Shown: one piece after another, positions 54,074-62,485 of the stretch
How the letters are laid out: each line of letters begins with the position of its first letter
Position numbering within the stretch: the first letter of the stretch is position 1
Source of the DNA: Fibrobacterota bacterium
GTDB lineage: Bacteria > Fibrobacterota > Fibrobacteria > UBA11236
NCBI GenBank assembly: GCA_023249635.1
Contig: JAHFCH010000007.1
Span: forward strand, 1 to 64,000
DNA: 64,000 nt
Direction: 5' to 3'
Notes under the pieces: generated by a model
Seen by the model: the letters and a program-made list of their open reading frames with translations, nothing else
What the model was told of the DNA's origin: nothing
Database searches by the model: none
Position numbers and translations under genes: made by a program

Positions 54074-54615
54074 AGTTTTTCAGCGATCTTGATGCCGGCC
54101 GCGATCTCGGACGCCTTCACGGCGGCGGTGGTATCGATATGGCCCAGTGGCATGTAAACGATGTCCGATTCCACATCCCCCTTGTACATGGATATCTTCC
54201 CTACGGTCGAGATGTAAATCGCATCGGAGCCGACCCCGGTCACGTCCACCCAATGCCCGGCGGTAAGCGTGGTACGTAAACCCGCTACATACGACTGGGC
54301 CGTGACAGTGGGATTCTTGACGTGGACTCCCGCATTGGTGAAGGCCAGGATTTGCAATCGGGAGGCTATCACCGCACCGTGGGCCGAATCGATTTTTCCG
54401 AGGTAGGTACAGGAAGTGATGTATCCGCCGCTGGTATCCCGCGTGGTAGTCAAAGGTGGCTGCCCCATGATGGCTTCCGCTTCGGTTGCGGTCAGCAAAG
54501 TACATGCGTCCAGGAATTGACCGTGCGTCGCTCCCGATCCGCCTGTCCCCGTTCCGCTGTTGCATCCCGCGCACATCAAAGCCGTCGCCGCCATCGCCAA
54601 GGTTCTTATCCGCAT
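54070..54615 (-). CDS. Lipoprotein with DUF3558-like domain
   Basis: The 181-residue product starts at 54615 with a lipoprotein signal ending MCAGC (lipidated Cys near residue 18) and a Gly/Ser/Thr linker. The domain begins DACTLLTATEAEAIMGQPP, the opening typical of small DUF3558-like lipoproteins (C-x-L-L-T, A-E-A, G). A second Cys (ITSCTYL) may pair with the first. It continues with GVGSDAIYISTVGK and a helix, AVKASEIAAGIKIAEKL. Such proteins are envelope-located with no established activity. AT-rich repeats follow its stop. The codons upstream of 54615 encode only a polar leader. Confidence 0.65.
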   Translation of the reverse strand: MRIRTLAMAATALMCAGCNSGTGTGGSGATHGQFLDACTLLTATEAEAIMGQPPLTTTRDTSGGYITSCTYLGKIDSAHGAVIASRLQILAFTNAGVHVKNPTVTAQSYVAGLRTTLTAGHWVDVTGVGSDAIYISTVGKISMYKGDVESDIVYMPLGHIDTTAAVKASEIAAGIKIAEKL

Positions 54616-54822
54616 CAGCTTTCCCTTTCTCCGGGGTTGCGTACTCATGTAATCGGCGCCGTAATCCGGCGCTCCTTAAATATGCATTCAGGGCGCACCC
54701 CGGATGGAAGCACCCGGCAACGCGCTTGAAATTTCCCAAAAGACGTCCAGCCCCGTCCGCATGCTTGGATCCCAAGGGTGATTGGCATAACTTGGCCTCG
54801 CCTTAACCTCCGGAGCCTCCGC

Positions 54823-57321
54823 ATGTCTTTCCGTATTTCCAAATCCGCATCCGTCTCGGCATCCGTATTCGCGATCATGGCGAACGCCGCCTTCGCGGGA
54901 TTCACGGACCATCAGCGTATCGACGCCCGCCAACCCGATGGATCTTCGATCCCACTCGTGGTCACGGGAGACGAGTTCCATCGGCGCTTGGAAAGCCCGG
55001 AAGGGCAAACCCTGGTCCGCGATGGCAAGACCGGCTGGTACGATCTGGCGCGTTACAATAGCGCCTCGCGCAAGCTGGAAAGCCGCGGTATCCATTGGTC
55101 CGGCAAGTTGGCCGCGGCCGCCAAGGCCCCTTCGGCCGGAGTCGACCTGCCCGCGGAGGAAATCGCCTCGGTACGCGCCCAGGGACGCAACCATCGCTCC
55201 TGGTCCATGTCCCATCCCCCCGCGCCCCTCGCCATCCCCCGCGGATTCTCCCTCGCTCCGGTCGCCGGCAATATCAATGACGGGTACACCGGCGCCATCC
55301 TCGGCCTCACCCTGCTCATCGACTTCCAGGACGACGTGGCCAATTGGAGCCCGGCCATCATCGATTCGGTGATGAATGCCGAAGGCTATAGCCGCCAGGG
55401 CGTGGAGACCTCCATCTACGACTTCTACAAGGAAGTGTCCGGCAACAAGCTGCGCTACCATAACATCGTCATGGACCATTATTACCGCGCCCCGCAGCCC
55501 AAAGCCTATTACCAGGATTTCTACCATATGCTCGGGCTCATCCGCGAAGTCTTGCAGCATCTGGACAATGGCGGCTTCGACTTCAGCCGCCTCACCACCG
55601 GGTCGGACGGCCAGGTACGCGCCCTCAACGTATTGTACGCGGGCGGCACCAACAGCACCGAGTTCGGACTCTGGCCGCATACCGGCGTGCTTGAGGACGG
55701 CAGCTTCGCCGCCGACGGCGTGTGGTTCTCGCGCCATGAAGTATGCTGGCTGCAGCATGACATCCCCTTCGACGGCACCATCGCCCACGAGAACGGCCAT
55801 CTGGTCATGGGCTGGCCCGATCTCTACGACAATGACGGCAGCAGCGCAGGCGTCGGTCCCTATAGCCTGATGGGCTTCGACAATTGGGCGGCGCCTCAGC
55901 GTCCCGACGCGTCCCTGCGCCTGCAGGCGGGCTGGGACGAGATCGTCGATCTCAACGGCATGCCGGCCGGATCGCATCTCTCCATCGGCTCCACCCAGAA
56001 CCGGATCTTTCGCTGGAACAATCCCGCCAACCCCAATGAAACCTTCCTCATCGATGCCCGCCCGACCATCTCCCGCCATTGGCCCCATGCCCACGGCGGC
56101 CTCGCCATCTGGCACGTGGACCGCGCCAAGGACGTGAATGTCGAAGAGCAGCGGACGGACGAACTGCATTACCGCGTCTCGCTGGAGCAAAGCGACGGCA
56201 CTTTCGGATTGGAGGGCGGCAACGGCGAGGTTTGGCGGAACATCTTCTTCCATAGCGGGACGCAATCGGAGTTCCATGACGGCACCCTTCCCAACGCGCG
56301 TTGGTGGAGCGGTGACGAATCGGGCCTGCATCTGGTGCACATCAGCGGCGAACCCACTCCGCGCGGGGCCAACAGCGTCATGACCTTCGACCTGGGCGCC
56401 CCCCCGGTATTGGCGCGGTATAACCTCGCCACCACTCCGGGCCAACAGGGCCAGGTCGCGACTCTCCCCGCCAATTGCAACCTTGTCAATGGCGCCCAGG
56501 GTACCCAGCCCGCGGGCAGCGTCAGTTTCGGCAGCGTTCCCCACGTCGGCGATCGCGTGTATCTCAACGCGGACGGCAGCAGCTACGCCACCGCCATCAC
56601 CAGCGCCTCTCCCTGGTGGCTGGGCTTCAACTGGGCGGCCCCTTATGTCGGCCCGGGCAGCCGCAACGGCGCCTGCTCCGTGCTGCGGGGACCGGGCGCG
56701 CGCGCCAACGGCAACATCGTGCCCCAGGGTCCCTTGCAGGTTACCCAAGGCCGCACCCAGACCTTCCGCTTTTACCCGCATGCCGGTTTCATCATCGGGG
56801 ACGTGCGCGTGGACGGCGTTTCCCAAGGACCGGTGACGGAATACACCTTGCATGACATCGCCGCCAATCATTCGGTGAACGTGGACTTCGTTCCCGGACA
56901 GGTCGCCTACCACCTGGTGGTACAGGGCGAGAACGGTCCGGGAAGCTACACGGGATCGGGTGATTGGCCCGCCGAGACCTGGGTCAATATCGGCGCCACC
57001 CCTGGTGCGGGCTTCCGCTTCGATCATTGGCGCGTGACGTACGGTAAGGCGCGTATCGAGGACGAACGCGCGAACCCCACCCGGGTTTTCCTGGACCATG
57101 TTTCCGTGGTGCTGGCGGTATACACCCAGGGAACGCCGCCTTGCGGCGGGACCCCGGAATATCGCGAAGGTTCGACCTATGCGACGGGAGCGGTGGTTTT
57201 CGCGGGAACCACCCGCTATGAATGCCTGGTGGGCGGCTGGTGCTCGGCCGGGGGTCCGTACGCGCCCGGAACCGGTTGGGCCTGGCGCAACGCCTGGAGG
57301 GCGACCACGTCCTGCCCATAA
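54823..57321 (+). CDS. Secreted M6-family metalloprotease with chitin-binding tail
   Basis: The 832-residue secreted protein has a signal peptide (about 1-25, ending NAAFA), an N-terminal propeptide-like region, and an M6 (immune-inhibitor-A-like) peptidase domain with the zinc motif H322-E-N-G-H326 in GTIAHENGHLVMGWPDLYD. The following Asp-rich stretch and the SLMGFDNWA methionine turn match the family. Two beta domains follow, including a bacterial-repeat-type segment (GENGPGSYTGSGDWPAETW). The last 50 residues (YREGSTYATGAVVF ... YECLVGGWC ... AWRATTSC) look like a CBM5/12 chitin-binding module. It would digest protein bound to chitin, such as cuticle. The ATG has GGAG 7 bases upstream. 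Confidence 0.85.
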   Translation: MSFRISKSASVSASVFAIMANAAFAGFTDHQRIDARQPDGSSIPLVVTGDEFHRRLESPEGQTLVRDGKTGWYDLARYNSASRKLESRGIHWSGKLAAAAKAPSAGVDLPAEEIASVRAQGRNHRSWSMSHPPAPLAIPRGFSLAPVAGNINDGYTGAILGLTLLIDFQDDVANWSPAIIDSVMNAEGYSRQGVETSIYDFYKEVSGNKLRYHNIVMDHYYRAPQPKAYYQDFYHMLGLIREVLQHLDNGGFDFSRLTTGSDGQVRALNVLYAGGTNSTEFGLWPHTGVLEDGSFAADGVWFSRHEVCWLQHDIPFDGTIAHENGHLVMGWPDLYDNDGSSAGVGPYSLMGFDNWAAPQRPDASLRLQAGWDEIVDLNGMPAGSHLSIGSTQNRIFRWNNPANPNETFLIDARPTISRHWPHAHGGLAIWHVDRAKDVNVEEQRTDELHYRVSLEQSDGTFGLEGGNGEVWRNIFFHSGTQSEFHDGTLPNARWWSGDESGLHLVHISGEPTPRGANSVMTFDLGAPPVLARYNLATTPGQQGQVATLPANCNLVNGAQGTQPAGSVSFGSVPHVGDRVYLNADGSSYATAITSASPWWLGFNWAAPYVGPGSRNGACSVLRGPGARANGNIVPQGPLQVTQGRTQTFRFYPHAGFIIGDVRVDGVSQGPVTEYTLHDIAANHSVNVDFVPGQVAYHLVVQGENGPGSYTGSGDWPAETWVNIGATPGAGFRFDHWRVTYGKARIEDERANPTRVFLDHVSVVLAVYTQGTPPCGGTPEYREGSTYATGAVVFAGTTRYECLVGGWCSAGGPYAPGTGWAWRNAWRATTSCP

Positions 57322-57353
57322 ACTAGACTTTACGGGGTAATCACCCCGGAAAG

Positions 57354-57372
57354 GCCCGCTCAAGTGGCGGGC
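57354..57372. terminator. Hairpin between M6 protease and propeller genes
   Basis: GCCCGC, a 7-base loop and GCGGGC form a stable stem downstream of the protease stop, preceded by a GGGG/CCCC stem at about 57334-57347. A short ATTTA follows rather than a T-run, so termination is likely but not certain. Confidence 0.35.
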
Positions 57373-57430
57373 ATTTAGGCTTCTTCGGGGGGATAATGGC
57401 TGATGCCATGGCGCCCCCGAGGAGGTCCCG

Positions 57431-58702
57431 ATGCGTACTTTACGATTCCGCAAGCCCGTCCTCCCCTTTTCCTACGCGGTGATTTTCCCCGCCATGATTT
57501 TTACCGCCGCGGTTCCGCCTGCCGCGGCCAATCCCGATCTCGTGCCCGGCGTCTGGAAAAACATCAGCCCGCCGGCCGCGTCCATCAATGAAGCCGAACA
57601 TATCTTCTGCCAAGGCATGGCCATCGACCCGACCACGCCTTCCACTTTATACCTGGGCGTTTGCGGATACGATGTCACCAAGAACGTCGGGCTCTACAAG
57701 AGCACCGACGCCGGCTCCACCTGGAAGCGCATCGGCATCCTCGATGAACCCGTGCACGTGGTGGTGGATCCGAGAAATTCCAACCACCTGTATGCCGTCG
57801 ATGGCGTGCGCGGCAATACCCTCGGGTTCTGGATCTCCAATGATGGCGGCGAGAACTGGAGCAAACCCGAGGGCTTCATGAAGGCCACGGCTGCTCCCGT
57901 CGGCACCCAGGACCTGTATTCCATCGCCACCGAACCCGTCAATTTCAATCATGTGCTGGTGAGCTTCCATTCGCCCTGGAGCACCGGTAACAACGCGGGG
58001 GTACTGGAGAGCACGGACGGAGGCATGACCTGGACCGCGCGCAATCCGCCGCCCGGCTCGGCAGGCGGATACGGGATGGCCATCTTCTTCCTGGATTTCC
58101 CCTACGCCGGCCAGGGGGACAGCAGGACCTGGCTCTTCACAGCCCAGCAAGGCGGCTTCTTCCGCACCACCGACGGCGGCACCACCTGGGCGCAGGTCTA
58201 TACCAATCCCATGACCCATGGCGGCAACCAGATCTACCGTTCCAAAGCCGGCGCTTTATATTCGGGCGGCTACCAGTACCCGTCGCGCAGCACGGACAAC
58301 GGCGCCACCTGGTCCCAGGTCAAGACCGGCCTCGACTACAGCTGGTACATGGGAGTGGCCGGCGACGGCAATTACATCTACCTGGCGGGCGTGGGCGAAA
58401 ACCGTCCCTTCTTCGTCTCCCCGGAATCGGACGGGACCAAGTGGGAACCCTACGAAGGCGGCGCCCAGACCTTCAGCACCCAACCCTTCGAAATGTTCTT
58501 CGACGCCAAGAACGGCATCCTGTACTCGGCAAGTTGGGGAGGATTATACGCGCTCAAGGTGACGGGGAAGCAGAACGCGATTCTGCCGCGGGTCGCCCGC
58601 CGGACCCGGGCCCATACCGGCTTGATCGATATCGGGAATGGGATCGGCGTCGGCCTGCCGCAGGGGAACTACACCCTGCCCGGCCGACTGCTCCCGGAAT
58701 AA
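57431..58702 (+). CDS. Secreted BNR/WD40-like propeller protein
   Basis: The 423-residue product has a signal peptide with a charged N-region (about 1-33, ending AAAN) and six to seven Asp-box blades: STDAGSTWKR, SNDGGENWSK, STDGGMTWTA, TTDGGTTWAQ and STDNGATWSQ. This resembles oligoxyloglucan cellobiohydrolase- or sortilin-like propellers, but no catalytic Asp can be assigned. GAGGAGG lies before the ATG. The C-terminal part (GLIDIGNGIGVGLPQGNYTL) may be a remnant sorting motif. Its stop codon directly abuts the convergent TreS-Mak stop (58702/58703). Likely a surface or extracellular glycan-binding or glycan-active protein. Confidence 0.7.
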   Translation: MRTLRFRKPVLPFSYAVIFPAMIFTAAVPPAAANPDLVPGVWKNISPPAASINEAEHIFCQGMAIDPTTPSTLYLGVCGYDVTKNVGLYKSTDAGSTWKRIGILDEPVHVVVDPRNSNHLYAVDGVRGNTLGFWISNDGGENWSKPEGFMKATAAPVGTQDLYSIATEPVNFNHVLVSFHSPWSTGNNAGVLESTDGGMTWTARNPPPGSAGGYGMAIFFLDFPYAGQGDSRTWLFTAQQGGFFRTTDGGTTWAQVYTNPMTHGGNQIYRSKAGALYSGGYQYPSRSTDNGATWSQVKTGLDYSWYMGVAGDGNYIYLAGVGENRPFFVSPESDGTKWEPYEGGAQTFSTQPFEMFFDAKNGILYSASWGGLYALKVTGKQNAILPRVARRTRAHTGLIDIGNGIGVGLPQGNYTLPGRLLPE

Positions 58703-61700
58703 TCACACCAGCCTGAGTATCCCCGCCATGGGGATATGCGCCCAATCCGGCCGGTTGTTCAGCTCGTAACCCAGCTCGTACACGGCCTTTTCCATCAGGT
58801 AGGCCCGCAACAAAATGCCCCGGTCCTTTTCACCCGGCACGAAAGGCGCGTCCTTGGCCGCTTCCAGATAGGCTTCCAGGAATGCGGCCCCCATCGCCTG
58901 GGGCCAAAGCTCGGCCCGGACTTCCGCCGCCGCCTTCGCCTCTCCCGTTAGCCCATGATCGGGGGGCCATACGGAATGGATGGCATAGTGGAACGACCGT
59001 AACATCCCGGCTACATCCTTCCAGGGGGAGCGCTTGAGCTTGCGTTCGCTCAAGGGCCGCGCGGGCTCGCCTTCGAAATCCAGGATCACGACGTCGTCCC
59101 CGGTAATCAGCACCTGACCCAGATGGTAATCGCCGTGGACGCGGATCTTGACCGTCGGGATCAGGCGCTCCAGCAGGCCCGCATAAGCATTCATCACCTT
59201 GGCGCGGCTCTCCAATACCTTGCGCCCCAGCTCGGCGCGCTCGGCGGGCAACCGGTCGATGGTTTTTCCCAGCCGTTCGAAGATGCGGGCCGATTGGTTG
59301 CGCATGCTCTGGTAAAGGGAGCGCTGGTACAGTCGCGAGAAGGCCTCGGGGGCGAAGGCGGGCAGATCGGCGCGGGAAGACAGGGCCAAATGCATCTCCG
59401 CGGTGCGGCGCCCAAGCAGACCGGCGAAAGCGCGCGCGGCGGCATCCAGGGGATCGTCCGTAGCCGGCTTCTGCGCGGCGGGTTTCAGCAGCCTTTGCAT
59501 ATAGGCGCCGGCCAACTTCAAGGTGTGGCTCCAGGCGTCACCCTGGTTGGGAACCAGGCCTTCGGCGATGGCCAGGGAATAGGTGGCATTGGCCGCGGAC
59601 ACGTATTCGAGGTGGCCCGCATAAGGCGGCACATGGCGGAAGGCGGTGTGCTCGTCGAAGAAGCGCAGGATCTCCAGCTCGGGGTTGTCCCCTTCTTCCA
59701 GGCGGCGCAGGAACTTCACGAAATGCCGCCCCGGGAAGATGATGGCGGAATTGCTCTGCTCGGCGGCCAACACCTTGGAGTCGTCGACGGTATCGGCTAT
59801 GCCCGCGAAGGCTTCGGCGCGGCCGTGACCGCGCAGGATGCCGGATAGGCCGTGGGAAGCGGTGCCGCCCGCCATCATCTTGCGCATGGCGGTACGGAAC
59901 CCGGCATGATACACGGCTTCGAGGATGGCGGCCTTTCCGTTGGCGTCTTCCACTTCCATCAGGATGGCGCCGGGGACTTCCTTGCGGATCGCTTCGGCGT
60001 CCGCGCCGGATGCGCGCGCCAAGGGCAGCAGGTATTGCTCGGGGGCCCCATCCGCGTACTCCACGCGCACGAAGACCAGGGCCCATTCGGGAGCGTCGCC
60101 GCCCTCGGGAGGCAACACGCGATCCAAAATGGCCACGCGCACGATGGTGCGTCCCTTGCCCCCGAACCAACGCCGGCCCGGCAGCCAGGCGGGAAGCGCT
60201 TCGCGTTCCAGCGCTTCCTTGCCCTGACCTTGCAGCAACTCCACCAGGCCAGCTTGCTTCATCCGCACTATCCTTTCGGGCCTCCGCGAGTCGGCGGCTC
60301 CGGCGGGTTTACGCGCCGGTTTCAAGAGCAGCCAATAGTACCCATACGGGCCCAGCATTATCGGGTAGCTCCCGCCCGATACCGGCGGAAAGGTAGACAG
60401 ACTGGAGAGTTCTTCCACGCTGCGCCCCGCGAAAGCGGAAAGATCCAAGGCGGCGGTTTCGGGCGAGGGGGAAAGGTTGGCCGCCACCAGCACCACGTCC
60501 CCATCCAACCCGTGGTGGCGCAGGTAGCACAGCAGTTTCGGATTGTCGGGATTGAGGAACTCCACCTTGCCCGAACCGAACACGGGAAAACGGCGGCGCA
60601 GTTCCAGGCGGCGCCGCATCCACCAAAGCAGCGAGAACGGGTTGCGCTCCTGGTTCTCCACGTTCACCGATTCGTAGTGGTAATCCGGGTCCAGGATAAG
60701 GGGCAGGAAGAGGCGCTGGGGATTGCCCAGGGAGAAGCCCGCATTGCGATCGGCGCTCCATTGCATGGGCGTGCGCACTCCGTTGCGATCGCCCAGGAAG
60801 ATATTGTCCCCCATGCCGATTTCGTCGCCGTAGTAGATGACGGGAGTGCCGGGAAGCGAGAACAGGAGGATATGCAGCAGCTCCACGCGACGGCGATCAT
60901 TGTCCACCAACGGCCCCAAGCGGCGGCGGATGCCCAGGTTGATGCGCGCCTCCTTGTCCCGCGCGTAAGTGCGGTACATGTAATCGCGCTCTTCGTCGGT
61001 CACCATCTCCAGCGTGAGCTCGTCATGGTTGCGCAGGAACAGGGCCCATTGGCAATTGCCGGGGATGTCCGGAGTCTGTTCCAGGATATCCGTGATGGGG
61101 AAGCGCTGCTCCATGCGCAGGGCCATGAACATACGCGGCATCAGCGGGAAATGGAAAGCCATCTGGCATTCATCCCCCTTGCCGAAATAGGCCACCGCAT
61201 CCTCGGGCCATTGGTTGGCCTCGGCCAGCAACATCTTCTCCGATCCATGGCGCGCGCGGATATGCGCGCTCACCCGCTTCAAAATCTCATGGGTGGCCGG
61301 CAGGTTCTCGCAATTGGTCCCTTCCGCTTCGAACAGATAGGGCACCGCGTCCAGCCGCAGGCCGTCCACGCCCATATCCATCCAGAAATCCAACACGTCC
61401 AGCATGGCCTTTTCCACGGCGGGGTTTTCGAAATTGAGATCGGGCTGATGCGAATAGAAGCGATGCCAGTAATACGCCTTGGCCAGCGGATCCCAGGACC
61501 AGTTGGAAGATTCGAAATCCTTGAAGATGATGCGCGCCTCGCTGTAGCGATCAGGGGTGGCGCTCCATACGTAGAAGTCGCGCTCCTGGGATCCTGCCGG
61601 CGCCCGCCGCGCACGCTGGAACCAGGGATGCTGGTCGGAGGTATGGTTCATCACCAGCTCCGTGATCACGCGGATGCCGCGCTTATGCGCCTCATCCAGG

Positions 61701-61984
61701 AAGGCGCGGAAATCATCCAGGTTGCCGTAGGCGGGATTGACCGATCGGTAATCGGAGATGTCGTACCCGTCATCGCGCAAAGGAGAAGGATAGAACGGCA
61801 GGATCCACAGCGCCGTCACCCCCAGATCGGCCAGGTAACCCAACTTGCGCGTCAAGCCGGGGAAATCCCCCACCCCGTCCCCGTTGCTGTCCAGGAAGCT
61901 TTTCACGTGGGCCTGGTAAATCACGGCCTCGCGGTACCATAGGGGCTTTCCCGATCCGTCCGTATCCTGTTGGGCTTCCGCCAT
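58703..61984 (-). CDS. treS: Trehalose synthase-maltokinase fusion
   Basis: The 1093-residue bifunctional enzyme interconverts trehalose and maltose and phosphorylates maltose to maltose 1-phosphate, the GlgE-pathway precursor of alpha-glucan. The N-terminal GH13 TreS part (1 to about 560) has DGYDISDYRSVNPAYGNLDD, the nucleophile Asp in GLRLDAVP (D212), the acid/base Glu in LAEANQWPED (E255), and the transition-state Asp in LRNHDELTLE (D321). The maltokinase part begins near residue 575 and includes WFGGKGR, VHGDYHLGQVLI and VILDFEGEPARP. Length is typical for such fusions. GGAGGGGAG precedes the ATG at 61984; an open frame to 62371 lacks support. No glgE or glgB is in the window. Confidence 0.93.
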   Translation of the reverse strand: MAEAQQDTDGSGKPLWYREAVIYQAHVKSFLDSNGDGVGDFPGLTRKLGYLADLGVTALWILPFYPSPLRDDGYDISDYRSVNPAYGNLDDFRAFLDEAHKRGIRVITELVMNHTSDQHPWFQRARRAPAGSQERDFYVWSATPDRYSEARIIFKDFESSNWSWDPLAKAYYWHRFYSHQPDLNFENPAVEKAMLDVLDFWMDMGVDGLRLDAVPYLFEAEGTNCENLPATHEILKRVSAHIRARHGSEKMLLAEANQWPEDAVAYFGKGDECQMAFHFPLMPRMFMALRMEQRFPITDILEQTPDIPGNCQWALFLRNHDELTLEMVTDEERDYMYRTYARDKEARINLGIRRRLGPLVDNDRRRVELLHILLFSLPGTPVIYYGDEIGMGDNIFLGDRNGVRTPMQWSADRNAGFSLGNPQRLFLPLILDPDYHYESVNVENQERNPFSLLWWMRRRLELRRRFPVFGSGKVEFLNPDNPKLLCYLRHHGLDGDVVLVAANLSPSPETAALDLSAFAGRSVEELSSLSTFPPVSGGSYPIMLGPYGYYWLLLKPARKPAGAADSRRPERIVRMKQAGLVELLQGQGKEALEREALPAWLPGRRWFGGKGRTIVRVAILDRVLPPEGGDAPEWALVFVRVEYADGAPEQYLLPLARASGADAEAIRKEVPGAILMEVEDANGKAAILEAVYHAGFRTAMRKMMAGGTASHGLSGILRGHGRAEAFAGIADTVDDSKVLAAEQSNSAIIFPGRHFVKFLRRLEEGDNPELEILRFFDEHTAFRHVPPYAGHLEYVSAANATYSLAIAEGLVPNQGDAWSHTLKLAGAYMQRLLKPAAQKPATDDPLDAAARAFAGLLGRRTAEMHLALSSRADLPAFAPEAFSRLYQRSLYQSMRNQSARIFERLGKTIDRLPAERAELGRKVLESRAKVMNAYAGLLERLIPTVKIRVHGDYHLGQVLITGDDVVILDFEGEPARPLSERKLKRSPWKDVAGMLRSFHYAIHSVWPPDHGLTGEAKAAAEVRAELWPQAMGAAFLEAYLEAAKDAPFVPGEKDRGILLRAYLMEKAVYELGYELNNRPDWAHIPMAGILRLV

Positions 61985-62099
61985 GGCGTCTCCCCTCCGA
62001 GGCAATGGACCCGGCATGCGGGCCCCTTCCGGAAAATAAAACCTGGCCCGGCCCCGGGGAAAATAACGCGAGGCGGGATGATTAGGTATTTTATACCCC

Positions 62100-62393
62100 A
62101 TGAATCCCACTGAAAAAGGCAACGGCCCCCCCAAAGGGGAATGCGACCATTTCCAGCCCGCCGATCTCGCGCGCCTGGCCGAGGAATATCTGACCGGCAA
62201 ATCCCTACCCCCCGAAAAATGGGAGGGGACGCGCTTCGGATACGGGGCCGGCGGGGGTACCGGGCCCTTCAAGGCCGTCATTACCGAAGTCGAAAGGCGC
62301 CAGGGTAATTGGGTCGTGGTCCGCCTGGATCGGCGGAAAACCGAATTGGAAACCGCCGACGCGGGATTCAAGGTCGTGCGCGACGCCGCGTAA
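62100..62393 (+). CDS. Small hypothetical protein
   Basis: The 97-residue product is charged, without signal peptide or TM segment. Its middle, PADLARLAEEYLTGKSLPPE, is probably helical, followed by a Gly-rich turn and strands such as GNWVVVRLDRRK. No family was recognised. A TATTTTATAC sequence lies just upstream of the ATG, so the 5' leader may be very short. No ribosome-binding site was seen. It is divergent from TreS-Mak and precedes the metallopeptidase gene by 92 bases. Probably cytoplasmic. Confidence 0.55.
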   Translation: MNPTEKGNGPPKGECDHFQPADLARLAEEYLTGKSLPPEKWEGTRFGYGAGGGTGPFKAVITEVERRQGNWVVVRLDRRKTELETADAGFKVVRDAA

Positions 62394-62485
62394 GGCTTAT
62401 TAAGGCCCGCTAAGCATTGTTAAAGCTGCCGCAAGCCGGGGTGAATGCCCTTGCAAGGCAGCCTAACCCTTGATAAAATGGGAAC

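Noticed and set aside
59852-61942. 696-codon open frame antisense to TreS-Mak
   Set aside because: The sense strand encodes an unmistakable TreS-maltokinase; the antisense translation has no motif.
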